Source: CAUZWH01 sp965247665 (lineage in GTDB: Bacteria > Pseudomonadota > Alphaproteobacteria > SHVV01). Taken from it: a DNA stretch of 64,000 nt. Below the pieces are notes generated by a model, which worked only from the letters and a program-made list of their open reading frames with translations, did not search any database and was not told the origin of the DNA. Below are positions 1 to 7,977 of this stretch, piece after piece. The position numbers were made by a program, and so were the translations under genes. The stretch spans positions 1,550,001 through 1,614,000 of the forward strand of contig CBDFHH010000005.1 of the NCBI GenBank assembly GCA_965247665.1, written 5' to 3'. Numbering within the stretch: position 1 is the stretch's first letter; every line of letters begins with the position of its first letter.

Positions 1-734
1 GCGTAATTGTAGATAAGAAACGTAACCGCGCTTACGAAAACAGCCATATATATCAGCACCAGCCACGCTTCGGCCGGCCCGGCGCTCATCCAAGCGGCAA
101 CCTCTCCGCTCTCTTGCAAAATCGGAATGAACACGAAGCCGCTCGCGCCGGCACCGGTCATCTGCCATGAGGTCACGACCAGCGGTTTGCCGTGGTTCGT
201 AGCCAGCCGTCGCAGCAGCAGTTGAATCGTGACGATGAACAGCATTGCGGCTACCACGATGGCATCGCCGAGGAGCGAATCCCCTCCGCTTGCCGCGTCG
301 TCCCAAATCAGCAGGAAGGTGCCGGCGATGGCTATGACCGAGCCGATCACGACCAGCCGGGAGACCGCTTCTCCGAGCACCAAACGCCCCATCAAGATGG
401 ACACCAGCGGAAAAATCGAGAACAGGACGGTCGCGCTGATGGCCGATGTCAGTGTCAGGCCCCAGAAAGTCAAGAGGCCGGAGATGCCGGGCTCGAAGAA
501 ACCACCCCCGAAAGCGGGCAAACCGATTGTCCGCACCTGCCAGTCCTCCCGCTTCCAAGCAACGATCAGCCAAAGGCAGGCTGCCGCGAGAAGAAACCGC
601 CAGGCAATCGTCTCGGCAAGTGGAACGAGGGTCAGGGCGGTCTTTCCGGCGACGTAAATCGTCGACCAGAGAACGATGGCGAAGACCATCGTCAAATGAG
701 GCAGCGCGGAAAAACGTGGGTCGCCGCCTGTCAC
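1..734 (-). CDS. EamA/DMT-family permease, 3' end outside window
   Basis: Inner-membrane drug/metabolite transporter (EamA fold, ten helices in two repeats); substrate not predictable. The visible 244 codons run from a GTG at 734, which follows an in-frame TAG by four codons, and read RFSALPHLTMVFAIVLWSTIYV at the start of the first helix. An ATG at 689 is the alternative start. The family hallmarks GGGFFEPGIS, LGEAVSR and the helix ending FLIYNYA are present, and the frame is open to the window edge. It lies 12 bases after the stop of the next EamA gene on the same strand, so the two are probably co-transcribed. The three copies here are clearly paralogous. The family call is firm; the exact start is uncertain. 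Confidence 0.85.
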   Translation of the reverse strand, partial: MTGGDPRFSALPHLTMVFAIVLWSTIYVAGKTALTLVPLAETIAWRFLLAAACLWLIVAWKREDWQVRTIGLPAFGGGFFEPGISGLLTFWGLTLTSAISATVLFSIFPLVSILMGRLVLGEAVSRLVVIGSVIAIAGTFLLIWDDAASGGDSLLGDAIVVAAMLFIVTIQLLLRRLATNHGKPLVVTSWQMTGAGASGFVFIPILQESGEVAAWMSAGPAEAWLVLIYMAVFVSAVTFLIYNY

Positions 735-746
735 GATTCCCGCTAG

Positions 747-1676
747 CTATGCTCGGGGTCCGTTGAGCGCCGGCCAGAGTTCCCGCAATCGGCGCTGCGA
801 GGCCAGCGAAGGGAAAGCCACCCCGAGTACGACCAGTGCGATGGCGACCGCGTCGCGTCCGTTAACCGTTTCGCCCAAGAAGATCGCGGCAAGCGGTACC
901 CCGAGGGGCGCGATCAACACAAGATAGAGGCTGATGCGCCCCACCTCGATATGGCGCAGCGCATAATTATAGATAAGGAACGCCAGCGCGCTCACCAGAA
1001 CGCCGAGATAGAGGACCACCAACCATCCGCTAAGATCGAGCTGCGCGATCTCTTCAAATGCGCTCTCGTCACCGGTTACAAACCCCAGACCGACCAAGAC
1101 GACGAGGCCGGAGACACCCGCACCGGCAAGTTGGAACGAGGTTACGGCCATCGGCAGGTGATGAGCTTGGGCAACGCGCCGCAACACGAGTATGGCGATG
1201 CAGGCCAGCAACATCCCGACCAGTACGATGCCGTCTCCGAACAAGGTGGCTTCGTTGCCACCCGACGCGCCTGACACCAGCAGTACCGTGCCCGCTATCG
1301 CGATGACCGCGCCGAGGAAAACCGGACGCTTGATCGCTTCGCCGAGGAACATCCAACCAAGCAGCGAGGTCACCAAGGGCATGAGCGCGAAAATGACCAC
1401 GCCGTGAATGGCGCTGGTGTGGAGAACGCCCCAATAGACGACGATCGTAATCAGGCCGGGTTCGAAGAAACCGGTCACGAAGGCGCGCAAGCCGACCACG
1501 CGTGCCTTGAACCCCTGCCGCAAGAAGACAACCGCTGCTGCGACGACGGCCGCGCCGATCGTAAAGCGCAACAGCGTCAGCTGGGGCGGCGAGATCATTT
1601 CCATAAGCGCCTTGCTGGCGATGAATGAAGATGCCCACAGGGTCGCGGCGACGACCATCGAGATGTGCGGCATCAT
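747..1676 (-). CDS. EamA/DMT-family permease
   Basis: Complete 309-residue EamA transporter in the inner membrane. It opens MMPHISMVVAATLWASSFIA, the typical first helix with a Trp-Ala-Ser-Ser turn, and keeps both EamA repeats: FFEPGL and FLGEAIKR in the first half, ALRHIEVGRISLYLVLIAPL and FLGETVNG in the second. Its ATG overlaps the stop of the upstream paralogue (ATGA arrangement at 1673-1676), which suggests translational coupling. The substrate is unknown; members export amino acids, metabolites or drugs. Resemblance to both flanking permeases suggests tandem duplication. Confidence 0.9.
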   Translation of the reverse strand: MMPHISMVVAATLWASSFIASKALMEMISPPQLTLLRFTIGAAVVAAAVVFLRQGFKARVVGLRAFVTGFFEPGLITIVVYWGVLHTSAIHGVVIFALMPLVTSLLGWMFLGEAIKRPVFLGAVIAIAGTVLLVSGASGGNEATLFGDGIVLVGMLLACIAILVLRRVAQAHHLPMAVTSFQLAGAGVSGLVVLVGLGFVTGDESAFEEIAQLDLSGWLVVLYLGVLVSALAFLIYNYALRHIEVGRISLYLVLIAPLGVPLAAIFLGETVNGRDAVAIALVVLGVAFPSLASQRRLRELWPALNGPRA

Positions 1677-2611
1677 CGGTTTCGCCCCCCGGTGCGGCCG
1701 CCCCGGTCGTGGCTTCGGGCAAGCCGTACGGCGCGGCCGACCGTTGGGATGGTCACGCCCAACACCACCAACCCGATCGCGCCCAAGTCTCTTATCGTTA
1801 TCGTCTCATCAAGCAGATAGTAGGCGAAGGGAACACCGAGCGGTGCCATCAGCACGTAGTAGAGGCTCGTGTGTGCGGCGGGAATGTAGCGCAAGCCGAA
1901 ATTGTTCAGCGCAAAGGTGCCGGCACTCACGAACAACGCGAGATACAGGATCAACATCCATATGCCGATCGAGGGCACGTCCATGATTCCCCGGCTGTCG
2001 AGCCAGCTTTCGAAAAATACCAGGACGATGAGGCACATCGTGGCGGCGCCGAGCAATTGCCACACGGTAACCGACAAGGCGTTGCCATGATCGCGAGCGA
2101 TGCGCCGGAGAAATGTCTGGCCAAAAGCTACCGCCACGAGGTTGAGAAAGCACAGCAAATCGCCGAAGAGCGACGCTGTGCCGTTCGTAAAATCGTCGGA
2201 AACCAGTACCAGCGTGCCCAACATTGCGACGGCGGAGCCGATAATCACGCCGGGAGAGGTCTTCTCGGAGATTAGCCACCGCGCGCAAATCGAGGTCGCG
2301 AGCGGGATCCAGGCGAAGATCACCACCGCGTTGATCGCGGTCGTATGTAACATCCCCCAGTAAGTCAAAAGCGTGGCGGCTCCCGGTGCCACCATCCCGA
2401 TCAGAAATGCCTGTCGGTGGATCGAAGCGGGACTGCGGCCGCTTGAGACGAACCGAACAACCGTCAACAATACGATCGCCCCGATGGCGAACCGCAATAC
2501 CAGCAACTGGGACCCGGTCATTGCGAGAATCCCCATCTTGCCGGTCGCGAACGACGACGCCCACAGCACGGTGGCGATGAGGATCGCGAAATGTGGGAGT
2601 ACCCTGGTCAT
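1673..2611 (-). CDS. EamA/DMT-family permease
   Basis: Third EamA paralogue, 312 residues from the ATG at 2611 (MTRVLPHFAILIATVLWASS). The frame is open further upstream to 2683, but those residues are polar and unlike the family, so the inner ATG is preferred. The second-half signature ALNNFGLRYIPAAHTSLYYV followed by LLDETI is intact. Four-base overlap with the next permease gene indicates an operon of three transporters. It is the closest intact relative of the decayed copy directly upstream. Transport role is from family knowledge; substrate unknown. Confidence 0.9.
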   Translation of the reverse strand: MTRVLPHFAILIATVLWASSFATGKMGILAMTGSQLLVLRFAIGAIVLLTVVRFVSSGRSPASIHRQAFLIGMVAPGAATLLTYWGMLHTTAINAVVIFAWIPLATSICARWLISEKTSPGVIIGSAVAMLGTLVLVSDDFTNGTASLFGDLLCFLNLVAVAFGQTFLRRIARDHGNALSVTVWQLLGAATMCLIVLVFFESWLDSRGIMDVPSIGIWMLILYLALFVSAGTFALNNFGLRYIPAAHTSLYYVLMAPLGVPFAYYLLDETITIRDLGAIGLVVLGVTIPTVGRAVRLARSHDRGGRTGGRNR

Positions 2612-2689
2612 GGTCGAAGGGCAGATCCGACCGCTGGCGCAGTGCGCGCTTTGGTACTGGCAAACGGCGCGTTTTGACTGCAATGGCTC

Positions 2690-3000
2690 GTCGCGACGCC
2701 GGATAGGGCGACGCCACCAGACACCGTCGCGACCGCGATAAAACCAGTCCGCGTCGTCACCTCACCGACGACGAGGGCGGAGATCGGCACGCTCAGCGGT
2801 GTCATAATCACGATGTAGAGCGAGACATGACCGGCGGTGAGGTGACGCGAGATAAAATCGTCGAGCGCAAACGCGGCGCTGCCGCGGCACGCCGCGAGGC
2901 GCCGAGCCGCAGCCAGGCTTCGAAATCGAGCCCGGCCATCCATGCGCGCGAGTCGAACCGGCCGGCGAAGCGAATCATGATTGCTGCCATGTGGGGCGTT
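2690..3000 (-). pseudogene. decayed EamA/DMT permease remnant
   Basis: Only the C-terminal third of a permease is left, split over two frames. One frame reads MIRFAGRFDSRAWMAGLD then FEAWLRL, which lines up with the FFESWLDSRGIMD and GIWMLIL stretches of the neighbouring gene. After a frame change near 2900 the other frame reads SAAFALDDFISRHLTAGH then VSLYIVIMTPLSVPISALVV, matching ALNNFGLRYIPAAH and the following helices. The N-terminal helices are missing. It sits just upstream of three intact paralogues, so it looks like a fourth array member that has been truncated and frameshifted. Limits are approximate. Confidence 0.75.
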
Positions 3001-3099
3001 GCCGGGGGTAATGTCGATTGGCCGAAACCGACGCGTTCTGCCGACGGACCAGCCGATAGCTTCCTACCCATACGTATATGTCATGTGGGGGCTTGGAAA

Positions 3100-3239
3100 G
3101 GTTTTTGCCGACGGCCGTGAGATTACGCGGCGGATCGTCGCTGTCGCCTGGGCGAAGCTGCCGATCAGCCGCGTCGCCTCAGGTACAAGCCGGTAACGCG
3201 AATCTGGATCAAGCGGCCCGGTTTTTACCGTCGGCCGAG
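3100..3239. repeat. pair of imperfect 20-bp repeats, 120 bp apart
   Basis: Two stretches beginning GGTTTTT and continuing CCG-CGGCCG occur at 3100-3119 and 3220-3239 in the same orientation, identical at 17 of 20 positions. They lie in the gap between the EamA remnant and the 3' end of mlaC. I see no hairpin with a U-tract that would make them ordinary terminators. Function unknown; chance similarity is possible. Confidence 0.35.
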
Positions 3240-3249
3240 TCGGCTTGGG

Positions 3250-3858
3250 CTATTTGCGCCGGGTCTTTTTTCGCAATTCGTCCAACAGCCCTGATACCTG
3301 ACCGCCCGAGCGCTGGATCACGGAGGCGAACTCGGACCGATAGGTGATGACCATGCTGACCCCTTCGACCACCACATCAATGATCTTGTAGCTCCCGGGT
3401 TTGCCGCGAACGCGCCACTCCACGCGAACCGGCGGTCCATTGCGCGGGACGATCTCGGTCGCAACCTGGATGTCGCCATTGCCTTGGCCACGGGTCGCGC
3501 CGACGGCGAGCGTCTCGCCTTGATACCGGCCGAGCCGAGCCGCGTAGGTGGCGACAATGTAGTCCTCGAACAACGACTCGAACTCACGTCGCTCGTCCGG
3601 CATTGCCCGTCTCCAGTATCGGCCGAGGACAAACCGGCCGATCGAACGGAGATCGAACGCTGTGACGAGAAGCCGGCGGAATTCGTCGCCCCGCTCCTGC
3701 TCCGTCAGGACCGGGTCGCCGAGCATCTCTATCGCTTCACCGCCGATTGCCTTGATGAAATTGTCGGGGGTGTCGGCATCGGCGCGAAGCGACTGTATCG
3801 ATACCAAACACGCGGCGAGAAAGACCGCGAAGAAGGTCGCCAGATTACGCCGAACCAT
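3250..3858 (-). CDS. mlaC: MlaC-type periplasmic phospholipid-binding protein
   Basis: 202-residue MlaC/Ttg2D family protein, the periplasmic shuttle of the Mla pathway, which carries phospholipids between MlaA in the outer membrane and the MlaFEDB complex in the inner membrane. The ATG at 3858 gives MVRRNLATFFAVFLAACLV, an N-terminal signal peptide ending near ADA. The mature part has the family pattern FRRLLVTAFDLRSIGRFVLG (residues about 55-75), then FESLFEDYIVATYAARLG and YKIIDVVVEGVSMVITYRSEF. The frame is open upstream but that part lacks any family feature. It is 16 bases downstream of mlaA on the same strand. No mlaFED genes are in this window. Confidence 0.93.
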   Translation of the reverse strand: MVRRNLATFFAVFLAACLVSIQSLRADADTPDNFIKAIGGEAIEMLGDPVLTEQERGDEFRRLLVTAFDLRSIGRFVLGRYWRRAMPDERREFESLFEDYIVATYAARLGRYQGETLAVGATRGQGNGDIQVATEIVPRNGPPVRVEWRVRGKPGSYKIIDVVVEGVSMVITYRSEFASVIQRSGGQVSGLLDELRKKTRRK

Positions 3859-3874
3859 ATCGCCGTTTTCGCCA

Positions 3875-4684
3875 CTAGTCGGTTGTGGCGGCGGTTTTGC
3901 CGTCGCTGAAATCGATCGAAATCTGAGGGACGGGAACCAGCGGACCGGGTGCACCGTCGCGAATTTCGTCGTTCCGGCTCTGACGGTAGGCGCTTCGTAC
4001 GGTGGCGTAGAGGTCGATGGAGGTTCGTTCGATTTCATCGATCTGATCGAAATTGCGCGACTGGAAATCGACCGCCTCGAGGGCGAACCGCGTCGGCGGG
4101 ACCCATTCCCACCTGCGGCTGTTCTTGCCGAGGTAGGTGATCGGATCATGGAAGTAGTCGACCACCCGCCCGATCGCGTCGCGCGGCGGTGCCGGTCCTA
4201 CGATCGGCAGCACCAGATAGGGTCCTTCGGGAACGCCGAAATATCCGAGCGTCTGCCCGAAATCTTCCGAGTGGCGTTCCCAGCCGAAGCTGGAGGCTAC
4301 GTCGAATAAGCCGCCGATGCCGAGCGTCGAGTTCACCACGAAGCGTCCCGCCGTTATTGCGGCCCGTTCCGGTTTCAGTTGCATCAAATCGTTGGCCAGG
4401 GTGACCGGCGAATCGATGTTGCGCAGGACGTTGGTTACCCCCTGGCGGGGAGTTTTGGGCAACAAGTTGTAAGCTTGGGTTGCGGGTCGCAGGATGGCCT
4501 TGTCCAGCAACATATTGAGGTTGAAAACCCAACGGTTGACCGGTTCGAGCGGGTCGTTGGCCTCACCAAACGGCGTCGGAGCTTCCGGGTCATCCGGCGC
4601 CGTCGCGCAACCGCCGACCGCCGTTATAGCGACGATAACGGAGGCGGCGATCATCCGTTTGGATTGTATTCGAAAATCTCGCAT
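3875..4684 (-). CDS. mlaA: MlaA (VacJ) outer-membrane lipoprotein
   Basis: 269-residue MlaA/VacJ family lipoprotein that removes mislocalised phospholipids from the outer leaflet. The start at ATG 4684 gives a lipoprotein signal with the lipobox VGGC around residue 26; the longer open frame upstream has no signal. Family blocks follow in order: NDPLEPVNRWVFNLN, RPATQAYNLLPKTPRQGV, RFVVNSTLGIGGLFDVA, EDFGQTLGYFGVPEGPYLVLP and a Pro-rich GPAPPRDAIG. It is the first gene of a two-gene mlaA-mlaC unit transcribed away from the methionine regulator at 4998. Pairing with mlaC without the ABC transporter is common in alphaproteobacteria. Confidence 0.95.
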   Translation of the reverse strand: MRDFRIQSKRMIAASVIVAITAVGGCATAPDDPEAPTPFGEANDPLEPVNRWVFNLNMLLDKAILRPATQAYNLLPKTPRQGVTNVLRNIDSPVTLANDLMQLKPERAAITAGRFVVNSTLGIGGLFDVASSFGWERHSEDFGQTLGYFGVPEGPYLVLPIVGPAPPRDAIGRVVDYFHDPITYLGKNSRRWEWVPPTRFALEAVDFQSRNFDQIDEIERTSIDLYATVRSAYRQSRNDEIRDGAPGPLVPVPQISIDFSDGKTAATTD

Positions 4685-4959
4685 GAGCCTGCTCCGCCGG
4701 AGGTTACCGTGCGATGATGCGGGATCGGTTCGCAACGGCAGAACGCGCAGACGATATCGGCAGGCCAAAGTTCCCGCGTTGCGGTCGCGGGTTTGAGTTT
4801 CGGACTTGGGACAACCCACAAGAATCACTACGAAATCGGCGCCGATTCTCCCTAGCACGTCACCCTCGGATTGACCAGCACGGGGGGTCTCATGCATGGC
4901 CATTTTTCGGTCCAGTGTTGCCAACGCGCAACGTCTCTCTCGCAACTTCTCTTTTCGTA

Positions 4960-4988
4960 TTGAATCGATAAATACATAAAGATATCTT
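4960..4988 (+). promoter_or_regulatory. candidate sigma-70 promoter of the methionine operon
   Basis: A -35-like TTGAAT at 4960-4965 is separated by 17 bases from a -10-like TATCTT at 4983-4988. Transcription would begin near 4995, only two or three bases before the ATG at 4998, so the message would be almost leaderless; this fits the lack of a Shine-Dalgarno sequence. The -10 element lies inside the palindromic operator, as expected for autorepression. Prediction by eye only. Confidence 0.45.
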
Positions 4989-4996
4989 GATATCAA
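4979..4996. promoter_or_regulatory. double palindromic operator, probable ArsR-type site
   Basis: Two perfect 10-bp palindromes, AAGATATCTT (4979-4988) and TTGATATCAA (4987-4996), overlap by two bases, placing two GATATC cores 8 bp apart. The site ends one base before the start codon of the ArsR-family regulator. ArsR-type repressors bind such AT-rich inverted repeats over promoters, and the SahR group of ArsR regulators controls the methionine cycle in Proteobacteria. The repeats are seen directly; the binding protein is inferred. Confidence 0.6.
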
Positions 4997-4997
4997 T

Positions 4998-5969
4998 ATG
5001 AACGACCTGATCGAAGGATTGCGTGCGGCAGGAGAGGAATCGCGCCTCCGCCTGCTTGCGCTGTGCGCTCACGGCGAACTGACCGTCAGTGAATTGACAC
5101 AGATCCTGGGCCAGAGCCAGCCCCGGGTATCGCGCCACCTCAAGCTGCTGTGTGAGGCCGGGCTATTGCACCGATTTCGTGAGGGATCATGGGTCTTCTT
5201 TCGTCTCGCCGACAGTGGGGTCAACGCCGACCTGGCGCACGAGATCGTGGCGAGAATCCCGATAGACGATGCCGATTACGCCCGGGATCGCGAGCGCCTG
5301 AGGGAAGCCAAAGCGATACGTGCCGCGGCCGCAGCCGCCTACTTCCGAGACAACGCCATGCGGTGGCGAGAGATTCGGGCTCTGCACGTACCGGAGCCCC
5401 TCGTCGAAGACGTCTTCATCGCTGCCGCCGCCAACCGGGGTTATCGCAATCTACTCGATATTGGCACCGGAACCGGCCGGATTCTCGAGATCCTTGCGCC
5501 ACATGTCGAGCGAGGGGTCGGCGTCGATTTGTCACGGGAGATGCTGGCGATTGCGCGCAACAATCTCGAGCGCCCGGGTCTTCGCCATTGCTACGTCCGC
5601 GCGTCGGATATGTATCGGTTGCCCTTCGAGGAAGCATCGATTGACCTGATCTCGATCCATCAGGTGCTCCATTTCGCCGAGGAGCCCGCTCGCGTGATCA
5701 GCGAGGCCGCGCGGCTGTTGCAGCCTGGCGGGCGGGTCATCGTCGCCGACTTTGCACCGCACACGCTGGAGAATCTGCGCACGACTCACGCGCATCGACG
5801 TTTGGGGTTTAGCGACAGCGAGGTGGCGACGTGGTTTCGCAGCAATGGCCTCGCGCTGAGTGCACCCACCAAGCTCGCGGGCGACCCGCTGACGGTTGTC
5901 ATATGGTCGGCCGATCGACTGGGCGCACGGGAGATCGCGCGAAGTCGGATGAGCGCGCCCGCGGCATGA
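4998..5969 (+). CDS. ArsR-family regulator fused to SAM-dependent methyltransferase domain
   Basis: 323 residues. Residues 1-85 form an ArsR winged helix: SRLRLLALCAHGELTVSEL then QSQPRVSRHLKLLCEAGLL as recognition helix, and GSWVFFRL as wing. Residues about 140-300 are a class I methyltransferase fold with the SAM loop LLDIGTGTGRILEI (152-165), an acidic ligand in GVGVDLSREML and a later GGRVIVADF strand. No arsenic-type Cys motif is visible in the DNA-binding domain. It is the first gene of a run with metF and both metH genes, so it is most likely a methionine-cycle sensor of the SahR kind that binds S-adenosylhomocysteine or SAM in the C-terminal domain; enzymatic methylation is not shown. 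No Shine-Dalgarno precedes the ATG. Confidence 0.88.
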   Translation: MNDLIEGLRAAGEESRLRLLALCAHGELTVSELTQILGQSQPRVSRHLKLLCEAGLLHRFREGSWVFFRLADSGVNADLAHEIVARIPIDDADYARDRERLREAKAIRAAAAAAYFRDNAMRWREIRALHVPEPLVEDVFIAAAANRGYRNLLDIGTGTGRILEILAPHVERGVGVDLSREMLAIARNNLERPGLRHCYVRASDMYRLPFEEASIDLISIHQVLHFAEEPARVISEAARLLQPGGRVIVADFAPHTLENLRTTHAHRRLGFSDSEVATWFRSNGLALSAPTKLAGDPLTVVIWSADRLGAREIARSRMSAPAA

Positions 5970-6925
5970 TGGCGGCGCAACAACCGAACCGGGCCTTCGT
6001 CGCCGACCCGGCGGGTCTCGGGGACGGAGCGGATCGCTTGTCCGATCTCGGCGCGGATCTTCGAGTTTCGTTCGAATTTTTCCCGCCGCGCGACGAGAAA
6101 ATGGAGGCGTCCCTGTGGCGAACCGTAAGGCGGCTGGAACCGCTGGGCCCGCGGTTCGTCTCGGTAACCTATGGTGCGGGGGGCAGCACCCGCAAGCGAA
6201 CACATGCGATCGTCAAACGCCTCCGCGCGGAGACCTCGCTCAGCCCGGCGGCCCACCTCACCTGCGTTGCTGCAAGTCGAAACGAAGTCGATGACGTTGC
6301 CCGTTCCTACTGGGAGTCGGGCATAAGACATATCGTTGCGTTGCGCGGGGATCGGCCCGGCGAGGAAGACGACCTCAACGCCCATCCGCACGGATATCGC
6401 CACGCCTCGGAACTGGTCGCCGGTCTAAAAAAAGTCGGCGATTTCGAAATCAGCGTTGCTGCTCATCCGGAAACTCATCCGGAGGCTGCGAGTGCGGCGG
6501 CCGACCTCGATAACCTGAAGCGAAAAATCGACGCCGGGGCCACGCGGGCGATCACGCAGTACTTCTTCGACACGGATATTTTCATGAGTTTTCTTGGCCG
6601 GGCTAGATCCGCCGGGATCGTCGTCCCGGTCGTCCCCGGCATTCTTCCGGTCACCAACTTCGCCCAGGTGGTTCGCTTCAGTCGAATGAGCGGTGCGTCG
6701 GTTCCGAACTGGCTCGCCCACATGTTCGAGGGGCTCGACCAAGATCCCGAGACCCGAAAACTGGTCGCCGCGACCGTTGCCGCCGAACAGTGCCGCAGAC
6801 TGCATGATATCGGCATTCGCGACTTCCATTTCTATACCCTCAATCGCGCCGATCTGTCGTATGCGATCTGTCACATACTCGGCATCCGACCGAAGTCGAC
6901 AGCCGCCGATGAGGCGTCGTCGTGA
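5966..6925 (+). CDS. metF: methylenetetrahydrofolate reductase
   Basis: 319-residue FAD enzyme that reduces 5,10-methylene-THF to 5-methyl-THF, the methyl donor for methionine synthase. The ATG at 5966 overlaps the regulator's stop by four bases; the longer upstream frame is out of family. Diagnostic blocks are VSFEFFPPRDEKME near residue 33 (catalytic Glu in the FEFFPP motif), FVSVTYGAGGSTRKRT, HIVALRGDRPG, AAHPETHPEA, TQYFFDTDIF, VPVVPGILPV and a C-terminal FHFYTLNRADL. Full length for a bacterial MetF. It feeds directly into the two metH genes that follow, again with a four-base overlap. Confidence 0.96.
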   Translation: MMAAQQPNRAFVADPAGLGDGADRLSDLGADLRVSFEFFPPRDEKMEASLWRTVRRLEPLGPRFVSVTYGAGGSTRKRTHAIVKRLRAETSLSPAAHLTCVAASRNEVDDVARSYWESGIRHIVALRGDRPGEEDDLNAHPHGYRHASELVAGLKKVGDFEISVAAHPETHPEAASAAADLDNLKRKIDAGATRAITQYFFDTDIFMSFLGRARSAGIVVPVVPGILPVTNFAQVVRFSRMSGASVPNWLAHMFEGLDQDPETRKLVAATVAAEQCRRLHDIGIRDFHFYTLNRADLSYAICHILGIRPKSTAADEASS

Positions 6926-7977
6926 CGGCTTTTGAACAACTCAACCGCATCGCGGCGGAGCGGATCCTTATCCTCGATGGTGCGATGGGGACGATGATCC
7001 AGGCGTGCGGACTGGCCGAAGCGGATTTTCGCGGTGAACGCTTCGCTGATCATGCCGGTGAGCTGCGGGGCAACTATGATGTGCTCAATCTCACCCGCCC
7101 TGAGGTTATTCGCGACATTCACGATCGCTTCCTGGCGGCTGGGGCGGATATCATCGAGACCAACACGTTCAACGCGACCGGGATTTCGCAAGCCGATTAC
7201 GGTCTCAGCCAGCTTGCATTCGAGATCAACAAGGCGGGCGCCAGGATTGCGAAAGCAGCGGCAAGCCACGCGACCGAGCGCGATCCCAGTCACCCGCGGT
7301 TCGTCGCGGGATCGCTCGGGCCCACCAACAAGACGGCTTCGATCTCTCCAGATGTCAGCAATCCGGCGTTCCGGAATATCGGCTTCGACGAACTTCGCGA
7401 CGCCTATTTCGTGGCGGCCCAGGGACTTGTTAGCGGCGGTGTCGACCTCCTCATTCTGGAAACCGTATTCGATACGTTGAACGCCAAAGCCGCGCTGTTC
7501 GCGGTCGCCGATCTCTTCGATGAAACGGGGGCGGCGCTTCCGGTGATCGTGTCCGGGACCATTACCGATCTCTCGGGGCGTACGCTAACCGGCCAGACCG
7601 TTGGCGCTTTCTATAACTCGGTAAGGCATGCTCGTCCCCTTGCCATCGGCTTGAATTGCGCGCTCGGAGCCGAGCAAATGCGCCCGCACGTCGCCGAGCT
7701 CGCCCGGGTCGCTGATACGCTGATCAGCGCGTATCCGAATGCCGGCCTGCCGAACGAGTTCGGCGACTACGACGAAACGCCGGAAACAACGGCGCGCCAT
7801 TTGGGCGAGTGGGCGCGGTCGGGGCTGGTCAACCTCGTCGGTGGTTGTTGCGGCACGAGACCCGAACATATCGCTACCCTCGCCGAGGCCGTCGCGGACG
7901 TCGCTCCGCGGGTGGTTCCGGATATGACGCCCGGTCTTCGCCTGTCCGGTCTCGAACCGTTCGAGCTCGTCCGATGA
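6922..7977 (+). CDS. metH: methionine synthase, homocysteine-binding part of a split MetH
   Basis: 351-residue homocysteine S-methyltransferase module, equal to the first domain of classical cobalamin-dependent MetH. It begins at a GTG (6922) overlapping the metF stop. Visible signatures are ILILDGAMGTMIQ, RGNYDVLNLTRPEVI, DIIETNTFNATGISQADYGL, GSLGPTNKTASISPDV and the zinc ligands Cys246 (GLNCALG) and Cys309-Cys310 (GGCCGT). The remaining domains are in the next gene, whose ATG overlaps this stop. The split arrangement is known in alphaproteobacteria, so this is not a truncation. The two products must act together to methylate homocysteine. Confidence 0.95.
   Translation: MTAFEQLNRIAAERILILDGAMGTMIQACGLAEADFRGERFADHAGELRGNYDVLNLTRPEVIRDIHDRFLAAGADIIETNTFNATGISQADYGLSQLAFEINKAGARIAKAAASHATERDPSHPRFVAGSLGPTNKTASISPDVSNPAFRNIGFDELRDAYFVAAQGLVSGGVDLLILETVFDTLNAKAALFAVADLFDETGAALPVIVSGTITDLSGRTLTGQTVGAFYNSVRHARPLAIGLNCALGAEQMRPHVAELARVADTLISAYPNAGLPNEFGDYDETPETTARHLGEWARSGLVNLVGGCCGTRPEHIATLAEAVADVAPRVVPDMTPGLRLSGLEPFELVR

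Larger units (their letters stand above)
4685..4997. other. divergent intergenic region between mlaA and the met operon
   Basis: 313 bases without a supported gene. The half nearest 4998 is AT-rich compared with its surroundings and holds the promoter and palindromes listed separately. No riboswitch fold or small ORF with a convincing ribosome binding site was seen in the rest. Confidence 0.5.

Noticed and set aside
192..766. Plus-strand frames opposite the first EamA gene
   Set aside because: Low-complexity Gln/Arg-rich shadows; the minus-strand frame carries the membrane helices.
4685..4997. SAM or SAH riboswitch upstream of the methionine operon
   Set aside because: The predicted transcript has almost no leader, and no conserved riboswitch core was seen in the gap.
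5831..5965. Longer metF start inside the regulator gene
   Set aside because: The added 45 residues have no MetF similarity; the ATG in the four-base overlap fits the operon pattern.
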